A stretch of 64,000 nucleotides of DNA from Deltaproteobacteria bacterium (GTDB lineage: Bacteria > Myxococcota > Myxococcia > Myxococcales > Anaeromyxobacteraceae): NCBI GenBank assembly GCA_016214955.1, contig JACRMN010000027.1, positions 1-64,000 of the forward strand, written 5' to 3'. A program made the translations under genes and the position numbers. Under the pieces are notes generated by a model that was given only the letters and a program-made list of their open reading frames with translations, was not told the origin of the DNA and searched no databases. Shown here in pieces: positions 1 through 12,000 of this stretch. Within the stretch, counting starts at the first letter, position 1, and every line of letters starts with the position of its first letter.

Positions 1-130
1 CGAGGTAGGTGGCTCCGGGGAGAACCTGGCGCGGGGCGGTCATGCAGAGGGCACTGGCAGGCGCCGTGCCGCAGCGGGCGAGAGGAAGGCCGCGAGGTTG
101 GAGAGCGGAGCCCGTCCGCGGCGGAGCCGG

Positions 131-237
131 GCGGTCGCCGCACGGTACTCTCGGACGGGGTCGCCCCGGTACTCTCGGACGGGGTCGCGCGGTCGCCGCA
201 CGGTACTCTCGGACGGGGTCGCCGCGGACGGGGTCGC
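131..237. repeat. Tandem GC-rich repeats (two exact 34-bp copies, three 22-bp cores)
   Basis: A 22-bp core starting CGGTACTCTCGG and ending GGGGTCGC occurs at 143-164, 167-188 and 201-222. A 34-bp unit that also takes in the preceding GCGGTCGCCGCA is identical at 131-164 and 189-222. A shortened copy (CGGACGGGGTCGC) follows at 225-237 and breaks down into GGGGTCGC iterations to about 255. The repeats lie just past the stop of the minus-strand PilZ gene. The reading frames through them are repetitive and Arg/Gly/Pro-rich, so I take the block as non-coding. It accounts for most of 1-269, where I see nothing else. Confidence 0.85.
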
Positions 238-269
238 GGGGTCGCGGGGTCGCGGTCGCCCGCGCGCAG

Positions 270-794
270 TTACCGCCGCGCGCGCCCCGACCCGCGCCGC
301 CCCGGGGCCGCTGCCGCCGGCGGGGGGAGGGCGGCGGCGTCGCCGCTCACCTTCCACTCCTCCCAGAGGTTGAGGATGAGGGAGATGTCGGTGAGCGGCA
401 TCTCGCGCTTGAGGTGCGGCAGCTCGTGGGTCAGCGAGGCGTAGAAGGAGTGGTAGCGCTCGGGGGTGAAGAAGCGCAGCAGCGTCTCGCGCCCGTGGGC
501 GTCCACCCCCAGGAACTCGAGCCCCATGCCGCTCGGCCAGTCGCGGTGATCGAGCGGCACCGAGTGGGTGACCCTGGCCCGGACGGTGAGCTTCTTGCCC
601 GGCAGCGAGAGCTCGGCCTGCAATTCCAGCCCGTCGCGCAGCAGGAAGGAACTCTCCACGAAGATGCCGCCCAGGCCCAGGTTGCGCGTGGAGGTGAAGG
701 CCTCGAAGCGCATCCCCCCGCCCTCGTCGAGGACGAAGAGGCGGCAGGGGAGCTGGATGTCGATGCGCTCGTAGCGGCGGATCTCGTCGGGCAC
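270..794 (-). CDS. PilZ-domain protein (c-di-GMP receptor family)
   Basis: A 174-residue PilZ-type protein. PilZ domains usually bind cyclic di-GMP and tune motility, exopolysaccharide or signalling. The N-terminus carries the arginine-rich motif RRYERIDI (the RxxxR equivalent). About 40 residues on comes TRNLGLGGIFVES, matching the (D/N)xSxxG beta-strand motif with Leu in place of Ser; this variant is common in myxobacterial PilZ paralogues. The last 30 residues are Ala/Pro/Arg-rich and probably disordered. I start at the GTG at 794 because GAGGAG lies 9 bases upstream and the domain begins immediately after. The open frame extends far upstream, but only antisense to pfk and hrpB. A weak -24/-12-like element lies at 822-837. 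Confidence 0.8.
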   Translation of the reverse strand: MPDEIRRYERIDIQLPCRLFVLDEGGGMRFEAFTSTRNLGLGGIFVESSFLLRDGLELQAELSLPGKKLTVRARVTHSVPLDHRDWPSGMGLEFLGVDAHGRETLLRFFTPERYHSFYASLTHELPHLKREMPLTDISLILNLWEEWKVSGDAAALPPPAAAAPGRRGSGRARR

Positions 795-821
795 GCGGCG
801 GCTCTCCTCTGTTGGGACGAG

Positions 822-837
822 AGCAAACCACAACCCC
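822..837 (-). promoter_or_regulatory. Weak candidate sigma-54 promoter for the PilZ gene
   Basis: Read on the minus strand, the site is GGGGTTGTGGTTTGCT. It has the invariant GG and GC ten bases apart and a good -12 box (TTTGCT), but the -24 box lacks the CAC of TGGCACG. The predicted start, near 812, would give a leader of about 18 bases before the GTG at 794. This is a pattern match by eye only. Confidence 0.25.
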
Positions 838-956
838 TCTCCGGCGGCCAACACCGCGGCGCCGCCCGGATGGGATCGCGCCGTCGCCTGGCCCGCCGCA
901 TCGGGAAATTGCCGCCCGGGCGGTGAGGTGGAACACTGCGGCCCGAAGGAGCATCG

Positions 957-2306
957 ATGCCCCCCAACCCGGTACCCGACTTCACGATCCGCACCCTGGG
1001 CCCGGCCCTGGTCTCTTCGCCGCTGCGGCTGGCACGCGCCGGCGGCGCCGGCGGCCAGGCCGACTTCACCGCCGACGAGGAGCGCGTCCTCTACCACGAC
1101 GACTGGGCCACCCTCCGCGGCCACTCCACGGGCGAGTCCGGTCCCCCTCCCTCGATGGAGCTGGCCGGCCCGCGCGAGAAGCTCTACTTCCGCCCCTCCG
1201 AGGTGCGGGCGGCGCTGGTCACCGCCGGCGGCCTGTGCCCGGGCATCAACGAGGTCACCCGCTCGGTGACCATGACGCTGCTCCACCACTACGGCGTCCG
1301 CGACATCCTCGGCATCCGCTACGGCCTGCGCGGCTTCGTGGCCGAGGACACGCCGCCGGTGAGGCTCTCGCACGACGCCGTGCACAACATCCACCGCCAG
1401 GGCGGCTCCGTCCTCGGCTCCTCCCGCGGCTCGCCGCCCGTGGAGCAGATCGTCCGCTACCTCGACCGCGAGGCCATCTCCATCCTGCTCATGGTCGGAG
1501 GCGACGGCACCCAGAAGGCGGCCCTGGCCATCTCCCGCGCGCTCCGGGAGGCCAACCTGCCGGTGGCGGTGGTCGGGATCCCGAAGACCATCGACAACGA
1601 CATCCTCTACGTGGACCAGACCTTCGGCTTCTCCACCGCGGTGGAGCAGGCGCGCACCTCCATCGACGCCGCCCACGCCGAGGCCAAGGGGGCCTACAAC
1701 GGCGTGGGCCTGGTGCGGCTCATGGGGCGCGACTCGGGCTTCATCGCCGCCCAGGCAGCGCTGGCGTCGGCCGAGGCCAACTTCGTGCTGGTGCCGGAGG
1801 TGCCCTTCGACATGGACGGGCCCAACGGCTTCCTGGCCCACCTGCACCGCCGCGTGGCCCGCATGCGCCACTCCCTGGTGGTGGTGGCCGAGGGCGCCGG
1901 CCAGGAGTTCCTCGAGGACGAGCGGATGAAGCAGGGGCGCGATGCCAGCGGCAACCAGATGCTCGGGGACATCGGCCGCTACCTGCGCGGCCGTATCCGC
2001 GACTACTTCGCCCAGCACAAGGTCGAGACCACGGTGCGCTACATCGACCCCGGCTACACCATCCGCTCCGCCCCGGCCGACGCCTCCGACGCGGTCTACT
2101 GCCAGGAGCTGGGCCAGAACGCGGTGCACGCCGCCATGGCCGGCAAGACCGAGATGCTGGTGGGGCGCGTCCACGGCCGCCAGGTGCACGTGCCCATCGC
2201 CCCGGTGACCAGCGGCCGAAAGCGGCTCGACCCCGAGCACCCGCTGTGGCGCGCCGTGCTCCAGGCCACTGGCCAGCCGCCCAGCATGAAGAACGCTCCG
2301 GCGTAG
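957..2306 (+). CDS. pfkA: 6-phosphofructokinase, plant-ATP-PFK-like
   Basis: This enzyme phosphorylates fructose 6-phosphate at the committed step of glycolysis in the cytosol. The 449-residue protein is longer than the ~320-residue E. coli enzyme and matches the long PFK clade. Visible motifs are GGLCPGIN at the nucleotide-binding start, GGDGTQKAA, PKTIDNDI, and MGRDSGFIA for the sugar phosphate. At the two phosphoryl-donor positions it has Gly in GGDGT (PPi enzymes have Asp) and Lys in PKTIDND (classical ATP enzymes have Gly). That pair is typical of plant-type ATP-PFKs, so ATP is the likelier donor, but this is inference. Start: ATG at 957 with AAGGAG at 946-951. It is convergent with hrpB. 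Confidence 0.92.
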   Translation: MPPNPVPDFTIRTLGPALVSSPLRLARAGGAGGQADFTADEERVLYHDDWATLRGHSTGESGPPPSMELAGPREKLYFRPSEVRAALVTAGGLCPGINEVTRSVTMTLLHHYGVRDILGIRYGLRGFVAEDTPPVRLSHDAVHNIHRQGGSVLGSSRGSPPVEQIVRYLDREAISILLMVGGDGTQKAALAISRALREANLPVAVVGIPKTIDNDILYVDQTFGFSTAVEQARTSIDAAHAEAKGAYNGVGLVRLMGRDSGFIAAQAALASAEANFVLVPEVPFDMDGPNGFLAHLHRRVARMRHSLVVVAEGAGQEFLEDERMKQGRDASGNQMLGDIGRYLRGRIRDYFAQHKVETTVRYIDPGYTIRSAPADASDAVYCQELGQNAVHAAMAGKTEMLVGRVHGRQVHVPIAPVTSGRKRLDPEHPLWRAVLQATGQPPSMKNAPA

Positions 2307-2323
2307 CGCGATCCCACGGCGAG

Positions 2324-2341
2324 GGCGCGGTCCTCCGCGCC
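2324..2341. terminator. Hairpin between convergent pfkA and hrpB
   Basis: GGCGCGG and CCGCGCC form a perfect 7-bp stem around a TCCT loop in the 41-bp gap between the convergent pfkA and hrpB stops. It could serve both strands. There is no clear T-tract, which is usual in DNA of this GC content. Confidence 0.5.
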
Positions 2342-2347
2342 GTCCCT

Positions 2348-4924
2348 CTACCGCCGCCCCCGCGGCGCCGGCGGCTGGGCCGTGCGCGGGTCCTCGGGCC
2401 AGGAGTGGCGCGGGTAGCGGCGCGAGAGCTCGCGCCGGATGGCGGGGTAGTGGCGGTCCCAGAAGCCGGAGAGGTCGGTGGTCACCTGCACCGGACGCTG
2501 GCTCGGCGCCAGGAGGTGCAGCACCAGCGGCACCTTGCCCCCGGCCACCGCCGGCCCCTGCTTCATGCCGAAGAAGTCCTGCAGGCGGCTCTCGATGAAG
2601 GGCGGCCTCTCGTCGCCGGCGTACTCCACCCGCACCGAGCGGCCCGAGGGGAGGGCGACGCGCTCGGGCGCCAGCCGCTCGAGGAGCGGGCGCCCCGCGG
2701 GCGGCAGGCGCGCCAGGAGGAGCTCGGGCAGACCGGCCTCGCGCAGGTCGGCGAAGCTGCGGCGCCCCAGGCAGGCCTGGCGAAGCGCCGCCGTCAGATC
2801 GTCCTCGGAGAGCGCCGGCAGCGCCCCGCCCGCGTGGCGGGCGGCGAAGGCGGCGCGGTGGAGCAGCCTGTCGAGGGCCCCCGCCTCGCAGAAGGAGCGC
2901 GCCCCGCGGGCCAGCGCCTGCTCGGCCAGCAGCGCCGCAGCCTCGTCGGCGTCGAGCTTCGCCGCCCGGCTCTCCTCCAGCACCAGATCCTCGTAGAGCA
3001 GCCGCTCCACGCCGTCCACGCGCTCGGCGTCGCCGTTCCACACCACCTCCTCCTCGAAGCGCAGCGCCCCGGGGAAGAGCTCCAGCAGCATCTCCTGCGT
3101 CACCGCCGAGGCCACCCGGACCACCGCGCCGCCGGGCCGCCCCCGCTCACCCCTGCGCTCCTCGGCATCCACAGCCACCAGGAGCGGTGCCTCCCGCACC
3201 ACGCTCTCCGGCGCCAGCCGCGCCGAGCCGCCGCCGGTGAGCACCACCTCGTCCGAGCCAGGCGCGCGGCGGCGCGCCACCCGGTCCGGGTAGGCAGCGA
3301 GCGTGGCCATGAGGAGCGCTTCCTCCCGGGCCGCCTCGGTGGCGGTCGCGGTCGAGGTCGTATTCCTCGCCGCGGTCACCCTCCGCAGGGCCCCCTCGAT
3401 CTGCTTCCGCGCCCGCTCCACTGCCTGCACCGCGCCGGGCACCAGCCCCCGGGCCCGCAGCCGCTCCGGCGAGAGCCGGGCGCGCCCCGACTCCTCGACG
3501 AGCGAGGCTATCTCCAGGAGGTCGGAGGGGCCGGTGGGCGGCGTGGCTCGCGGATCGCGGTCCCAGCGCTCGCGCACGTCCCGCTCGCCGAGCAGCGCCG
3601 CCAGGAGCGCCCCCTCGCGCCCGGCGCCCCGCTCCGCCGCCGCCAGGGCCAGCCGCCCGAGCCGCGGGTGGAGCGGAAGCCGCGAGAGCTGCCGGCCGAG
3701 GGGCGTGGGCACGGGCCGACCCTCGATGGCCCCCAGCCGCGCCAGCAGGCCCCGCGCCGCCTCGGCGGCGGCCGGCGGCGGCGGCGTGAGCCAGGCGAGG
3801 TCGGGGACCCCGAGCACCGCCAGCAAGAGCAGCGTCTCGCACAGGTCCTCGCGCGCCACCTCGGGCAGGTCGTGCTCCGGCCGGCCGTCGTGGTCGTGGC
3901 GGGTGTAGAGCCGCAGGCAGGTCCCGGGCCGGGTGCGGCCGGCGCGGCCGGCGCGCTGGGCCGCAGAGGCGCGGGAGATCTTCGCCAGCGCCAGCCGCGG
4001 CAGGCCGGACCAGGGCGAGTGGGAGGCCACGCGGGCCAGGCCCGAGTCCACCACCGCGGTGACGCCGTCGATGGTCACCGAGCTCTCGGCCACGTTGGTG
4101 GAGAGGATCACCTTGCGCCGCCGCGAGGGGCGCACCGCCCGGTCCTGCTCCTCGGGCGAGAGATCGCCGTGCAGCGGCAGGAGCTCCACCCCGCGCGACT
4201 CGGCCCAGGGGGCGAGCTGGTCGCGGCAGCGGCGGATCTCGGCGGCCCCCGGCAGGAAGACCAGCGCGTCCCCCTCCTCGCCGTCGGCCACGGCGCGCCG
4301 GACCGCCGAGGCCACCCGCTGCTCCAGCCGCACCTCGGGGCGGGCCGCCTCCTCGGCGGAGAGATACTCCACCTCCACGGCGAAGGCGCGCCCCTCGGAG
4401 CGCAGCGAGGAGGCGCCGAGGAAGGCGGCCACCGGGCCGGCGTCGAGGGTGGCGCTCATCACCACCAGCTTGAGGTCGGGGCGCGGCCCGGCCTGGAGGC
4501 GGCGCAGGAGCGCCAGCGCCAGGTCGCCGTGCAGGTGGCGCTCGTGGAACTCGTCGAGCACCACCGCCCCCACGCCGGCCAGGGTGGGGCTGTCGAGCAG
4601 CCGGCGCACCAGCAGCGCCTCGGTGAGGAAGCGCAGCCGGGTGCGGGGCCCGGCCACCTCCTCGAAGCGCACCTGCCAGCCCACCGTCTCTCCGGGCGCC
4701 TCGCCTCGCTCCTCGGCCACGCGCCGGGCGGCCATGCGGGCGGCCAGCCGCCGCGGCTCCAGCACCAGCACCTCGCCCCCGCCGGCAAGGCCGGCGTCGA
4801 GCAAGGCCGCCGGGACGCGGGTGGTCTTGCCGGCGCCCGGGGGTGCCTCGATCACCAGCGAGGCCCGCGCCCGCAGGGCGGATACCAGCTCCGGGATCAG
4901 AGGGTCGATGGGCAGCGGCTGCAT
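2348..4924 (-). CDS. hrpB: ATP-dependent RNA helicase HrpB
   Basis: A DEAH/RHA-type superfamily 2 helicase of about 858 residues, close to the usual HrpB length of 810-850. Order of features: Walker A APPGAGKTTRVP near residue 35; DEFHERH (motif II, DEXH); SAT (MSATLDAGPV, motif III); STNVAESSVTIDGV (motif V); QRAGRAGRTRPG (motif VI); then the HA2 winged-helix region and the HrpB-specific C-terminal domain with PLVLHLLAPSQRPVQVTTDLSGFW. Its cellular role in bacteria is poorly defined; RNA remodelling is likely. I use the ATG at 4924. A GTG at 4942 is in frame but has no better ribosome site. Confidence 0.93.
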   Translation of the reverse strand: MQPLPIDPLIPELVSALRARASLVIEAPPGAGKTTRVPAALLDAGLAGGGEVLVLEPRRLAARMAARRVAEERGEAPGETVGWQVRFEEVAGPRTRLRFLTEALLVRRLLDSPTLAGVGAVVLDEFHERHLHGDLALALLRRLQAGPRPDLKLVVMSATLDAGPVAAFLGASSLRSEGRAFAVEVEYLSAEEAARPEVRLEQRVASAVRRAVADGEEGDALVFLPGAAEIRRCRDQLAPWAESRGVELLPLHGDLSPEEQDRAVRPSRRRKVILSTNVAESSVTIDGVTAVVDSGLARVASHSPWSGLPRLALAKISRASAAQRAGRAGRTRPGTCLRLYTRHDHDGRPEHDLPEVAREDLCETLLLLAVLGVPDLAWLTPPPPAAAEAARGLLARLGAIEGRPVPTPLGRQLSRLPLHPRLGRLALAAAERGAGREGALLAALLGERDVRERWDRDPRATPPTGPSDLLEIASLVEESGRARLSPERLRARGLVPGAVQAVERARKQIEGALRRVTAARNTTSTATATEAAREEALLMATLAAYPDRVARRRAPGSDEVVLTGGGSARLAPESVVREAPLLVAVDAEERRGERGRPGGAVVRVASAVTQEMLLELFPGALRFEEEVVWNGDAERVDGVERLLYEDLVLEESRAAKLDADEAAALLAEQALARGARSFCEAGALDRLLHRAAFAARHAGGALPALSEDDLTAALRQACLGRRSFADLREAGLPELLLARLPPAGRPLLERLAPERVALPSGRSVRVEYAGDERPPFIESRLQDFFGMKQGPAVAGGKVPLVLHLLAPSQRPVQVTTDLSGFWDRHYPAIRRELSRRYPRHSWPEDPRTAQPPAPRGRR

Positions 4925-5067
4925 GGTGGGCGTTGATACCACGTGGCCGGGGGCGGGGCCGCGCCCACCCTGGGCGGCTCGCGACCCCGCGAACGCGGCA
5001 GCGTTTCCCCGCTGTCCGGCGCGGCGGGGCTGGCACGCGCTTCGCTGAGGAGCGGGCCGGAGGCCGC

Positions 5068-6054
5068 GTGCAAGAGTCCGAGCGTCCCGCCGAGATCGAA
5101 CCCGACGACCTGAAGCAGCTGCTGCGCGACCTGCTGGTGTCGCCCAGCTACAGGCCCCCCCTGCTGCCGCAGGTGGCCACCGAGCTGATGCAGCTCTCGC
5201 AGCGCGCCAACGTCCAGTTCGAGGAGGTGGTGAAGCTCCTGGAGCGGGACCCGGTGCTGGCGGCGCGCACGCTCTCCATCGCCCAGTCGGCCTTCTACGC
5301 CACCCGCTCGCCCGTCACCTCGCTCAACCAGGCGGCGGTGCGGCTGGGCCTGAAGACCCTGCGCGAGCTGGTGCTGGAGGCGGCGCTGCACCTGCGCGTC
5401 TTCCGGGTGCCGGGCATGGAGAGGCCCATGGAGCGGCTCTCGCGCCACTCCACCGCCGTCGCCCACGCCATCCGCGTCGTCTGCCGGCGCACCTCCCTCG
5501 ACGCCGAGTACGCCTTCCTCGTCGGACTGCTCCACGACGTGGGCTTCGCCGCCTGCCTGCTGGCCCTGGCCGAGGACCCGTACTGGAAGGGGGTCACCTT
5601 CGAGCAGTTCGCACCGGTGCTCGACGAGGTGCACGCCGAGGCCTCGGCGCTCCTCACCCGCATCTGGAAGCTGCCCGAGCCCATCCAGCGCTCGGTGGCC
5701 CACCACCACGACGTGAAGGTGAACGGCAAGGTGGAGCCCACCAACGCCGCGCTCATCGTCGCCGAGCAACTCTGCTGGGAGGCCGGGCTGGGCATGCTGC
5801 CGCCGCCCGAGGACGCCGACCCCTACGCCATGATCATGCCCGAGCCGCCGCTCGAGGGGCTCGACGCCAACTGGACCGGCACGGTGAACGAGGCCGCCCA
5901 GGCGCTGAAGATGGACGACCTGGCGGTGTGCGCCACACGGGCCGAGGTGTTCGGTCTGCTGGAGAAGCTCGGGCTCGCCGCGCCGCACGCGGCGAAGGCG
6001 GGTGCGCCGGCCAGGGCCGCGGCCGCCGCACCGGCCGGCGCCCCGCGTCGCTGA
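5068..6054 (+). CDS. HDOD-domain signalling protein
   Basis: About 328 residues. After a short acidic N-terminus, the HDOD domain (residues ~25-230) shows the characteristic LPPLPQVATELM-like entry (here RPPLLPQVATELMQL), VKLLERDPVLAARTLSIAQSAFY, and an LVGLLHDVGF helix. The His-Asp pair is present there, but the HD-GYP diguanylate phosphodiesterase signature is absent. HDOD proteins act as non-catalytic output modules in bacterial signalling and motility. A C-terminal Ala/Pro tail follows. The start is GTG at 5068 with GGAGG at 5059-5063; the open frame upstream is antisense to hrpB. The next gene begins 46 bases after its stop. Confidence 0.85.
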   Translation: MQESERPAEIEPDDLKQLLRDLLVSPSYRPPLLPQVATELMQLSQRANVQFEEVVKLLERDPVLAARTLSIAQSAFYATRSPVTSLNQAAVRLGLKTLRELVLEAALHLRVFRVPGMERPMERLSRHSTAVAHAIRVVCRRTSLDAEYAFLVGLLHDVGFAACLLALAEDPYWKGVTFEQFAPVLDEVHAEASALLTRIWKLPEPIQRSVAHHHDVKVNGKVEPTNAALIVAEQLCWEAGLGMLPPPEDADPYAMIMPEPPLEGLDANWTGTVNEAAQALKMDDLAVCATRAEVFGLLEKLGLAAPHAAKAGAPARAAAAAPAGAPRR

Positions 6055-6100
6055 ACGGCCCCAGGGGGGCCGTCCCCGGCCCCGGCCCGGGCGCGCGGCT

Positions 6101-6937
6101 ATGCTCCGGCACGTGACCCCGCTCGCCCTGCTCCTCGCCGCCATGCCGCTCTCGCCGGCGCCGGCCCCGGGCCGCTGGGTCGACGTCCCCGGCCTCCGCA
6201 TGTACTGCGAGGTGCAGGGGGAGGGCCGGCCGCTGGTCCTGCTGCACGGCGGGGGATCGACGGCGCAGACAAGCTTCGGCGCCATCCTCCCGCGGCTCGC
6301 CCGGCACCGCCGGGTCATCGCCCCCGAGCAGCAGGGCCACGGACACACGCCCGACGCCGACCGCCCGCTCTCCTTCGAGCAGATGGCCGACGACACCGCG
6401 GCGCTGCTGGAGCGGCTCGGCGTGCGCGGCGCCGACGTCCTCGGCTACTCCAACGGCGGCGTGGTGGCCCTGCACCTCGCCCGGCGCCACCCCGCGCTGG
6501 TGCGGCGACTGGTGCTGGCCTCCTCCTACTTCGAGCGGTCCGCGATGCCGCCCGACTTCTGGCGCGGCTTCGACACCGCGCGGCTCGACGACATGCCGGC
6601 GCCGCTCCGCCAGGCCCACCTGGCGGCGGGCCGCGGGGCCGGGGAGCTGGAGGCCATGTTCGCGAAGACGGTGGCGATGATGAGGGGCTTCCGCGACCTG
6701 CCCGAGGAGGCGCTGCGCGCGCTGCCGGGCCCGGCGCTGGTGATGGTGGGGGACCGCGACGTCATGTCGGTCGAGCACGCCGCCCGCATGGCCCGCCTGC
6801 TGCCCGGGGGCCGGCTCGCGGTCTTTCCGGGCGCGCCCCACGGGACCTACCTGGCGGCCGCCGAGGGAGCCCGGCCCGGGAGCCCGCTCCCCGACCTGGC
6901 GTTGACGATGATCGAGGCCTTCCTCGACGAGCCCTGA
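6101..6937 (+). CDS. Exported alpha/beta-fold hydrolase
   Basis: A 278-residue alpha/beta hydrolase. The N-terminus (MLRHVTPLALLLAAMPLSPAPA) looks like a signal peptide with a cleavage region near residue 22, so the enzyme is probably periplasmic. The core has the oxyanion strand LVLLHGGGST, the nucleophile elbow GYSNGG (Ser in GxSxG), the acid in MVGDRDVMS and the catalytic His in APHGTY. The substrate cannot be told from sequence; esters or lactones are typical of this class. The ATG at 6101 is chosen because it begins the signal peptide. It is convergent with gdhA across a strong hairpin. Confidence 0.82.
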   Translation: MLRHVTPLALLLAAMPLSPAPAPGRWVDVPGLRMYCEVQGEGRPLVLLHGGGSTAQTSFGAILPRLARHRRVIAPEQQGHGHTPDADRPLSFEQMADDTAALLERLGVRGADVLGYSNGGVVALHLARRHPALVRRLVLASSYFERSAMPPDFWRGFDTARLDDMPAPLRQAHLAAGRGAGELEAMFAKTVAMMRGFRDLPEEALRALPGPALVMVGDRDVMSVEHAARMARLLPGGRLAVFPGAPHGTYLAAAEGARPGSPLPDLALTMIEAFLDEP

Positions 6938-6938
6938 G

Positions 6939-6992
6939 CCCGGAGCGAGAGGAGGCGCGGCCCTCGCGGACCGCGCCTCCGGGTCGCTCGGG
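6939..6992. terminator. Bidirectional terminator-like hairpin between the hydrolase and gdhA
   Basis: A perfect 10-bp stem (GGAGGCGCGG at 6951-6960, CCGCGCCTCC at 6971-6980) is extended outward by an imperfect pairing of CCCGGAGCGA with TCGCTCGGG. It sits between two convergent genes. Confidence 0.65.
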
Positions 6993-7012
6993 CCTGCGGC
7001 CCGGGCCGCGGG

Positions 7013-8464
<1,452 letters not shown>

Positions 8465-8592
8465 AAGGCCAAACTACCACCTTGGGGCCAGTCGAATCCC
8501 GGAACGCGACAAGAAATCAGGAGAAACTGCGACGCCGGCACACCCGAAGGAGGGTGCCGAACTGATGGGATCCGGGCATCACTGCCCGTCAA

Positions 8593-10863
<2,271 letters not shown>

Positions 10864-10865
10864 CG

Positions 10866-11192
10866 CTACTCCGCCTCCACCGTCACGAGCAGCGGGAACT
10901 CCGCCGCCCGGGCGAGGGACATCGCCTTCTCGGCCTTCGTCTCCGCGATCTCGCGCGGGTAGGTGCCGGCCAGCCCGACCCCGTTGTGATGCACGTGAAG
11001 CATGATCTGCAGTGCCTGCTGCTCGTGGTGGTGGAAGACCGTCTTCAGGACCTCCACCACGAACTCCATGGTGGTGTAGTCGTCGTTGTGCAAGAGAACC
11101 TTGTAGAGCGGAGGCTTCTGGACCTTCTTCCGGGTCGCGGTCTTCGGGTCCAGGACCTCTGTCTCGCCAGGGTTCCTGGTGCGCTGCGACAT
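10866..11192 (-). CDS. clpS: ClpS adaptor for N-end rule degradation
   Basis: A 108-residue adaptor that binds N-terminal Leu, Phe, Trp or Tyr and delivers the protein to ClpA. Conserved core features are YKVLLHNDDYTTMEFVVEVL (binding-pocket Asn-Asp pair), the H-H-H/Q helix FHHHEQQA and the HHNGVGLAGTYPREIAETKA segment. The first ~25 residues are the expected flexible arm. It immediately precedes clpA. Confidence 0.96.
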   Translation of the reverse strand: MSQRTRNPGETEVLDPKTATRKKVQKPPLYKVLLHNDDYTTMEFVVEVLKTVFHHHEQQALQIMLHVHHNGVGLAGTYPREIAETKAEKAMSLARAAEFPLLVTVEAE

Positions 11193-11273
11193 GAGGACCC
11201 CATTCTAGTGCCTCCGGGCGGCCCGCGCCTGCCCGGACGCTCCCCCGGACACGGGGCCCGGCGGCCCCACCCC

Positions 11274-11960
11274 TCAGCCCCGGAGCGACCAGGGGCCGCG
11301 GCGGGTGGGGTGGCGCAGCGCCGCGGCCAGGTCGGCGAGGAAGGCGGCCCGGGGCACCTCCTGGGCGCCGAAGCGCGCCAGGTGCTCGGTGCGCACCTGG
11401 CAGTCCACGAGGTCGATGCCTTGCCCGGCGAGCCAGGTGACGGCGGTCGCGAACGCCACCTTGGAGGCATCGGGCCGCTCGGCGAACATCGACTCGCCGA
11501 AGAAGGCGCCCCCGAGCGAGACGCCGTAGAGCCCGCCGGCGAGCACGCCGTCCTCCCAGGCCTCGAAGGAGTGGGCCAGGCCGAGATGGTGCAGCCGGAC
11601 GTAGGCCTCCACCATCTCGGGGACGATCCAGGTGCCCCGCTGCCCGGGCCGGTGGACCCCGGCGCAGCGCGAGATCACCTCGGCGAAGGCGGTGTCGGCC
11701 CGGACCTGGTAGGTGCCGCGGCGCAGGGTGCGCGAGAGGGAGCGGGAGAGGTGGAGCCAGGCGGGCCGCAGCACCAGGCGCGGGTCGGGCGACCACCAGA
11801 GGATGGGCTGGTCGTCGGAGTACCAGGGAAAGATGCCGGCCGCGTAGGCCGCCACCAGCCGCTCCGGCGAGAGGTCGCCGCCCACGGCCAGGAGCCCGTC
11901 GGGCTCAGCGTCGTCTGGCGGCGGGAAGATCGGCTCGCGGGGCAGGCGGTAGAGCGCCAT
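11274..11960 (-). CDS. aat: Leucyl/phenylalanyl-tRNA-protein transferase
   Basis: This enzyme adds Leu or Phe from aminoacyl-tRNA to proteins with N-terminal Lys or Arg, creating the degron read by ClpS. It is 228 residues, normal for the family. Motifs include FPPPDDAEPDGLLAVGGDLS, YAAGIFPWYSDDQPILWWSPDPR, the catalytic region AHSFEAWEDGVLAGGLYGVSLG and FFGESMFAERPDASKVA. I use the ATG at 11960, since the ATG at 11978 adds six residues not expected in the family. It is 81 bases upstream of clpS on the same strand. Confidence 0.95.
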   Translation of the reverse strand: MALYRLPREPIFPPPDDAEPDGLLAVGGDLSPERLVAAYAAGIFPWYSDDQPILWWSPDPRLVLRPAWLHLSRSLSRTLRRGTYQVRADTAFAEVISRCAGVHRPGQRGTWIVPEMVEAYVRLHHLGLAHSFEAWEDGVLAGGLYGVSLGGAFFGESMFAERPDASKVAFATAVTWLAGQGIDLVDCQVRTEHLARFGAQEVPRAAFLADLAAALRHPTRRGPWSLRG

Positions 11961-12000
11961 GGGCGGCCAGTGTAGCAACCGCCCGACGGCGTGGCAGCGG

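Noticed and set aside
270-3041. Very long open frame on the minus strand reading from hrpB into the PilZ gene
   Set aside because: Only the last 174 codons have protein character (PilZ). The rest is antisense to pfkA and out of frame with hrpB; long open frames are expected in all six frames at this GC content.
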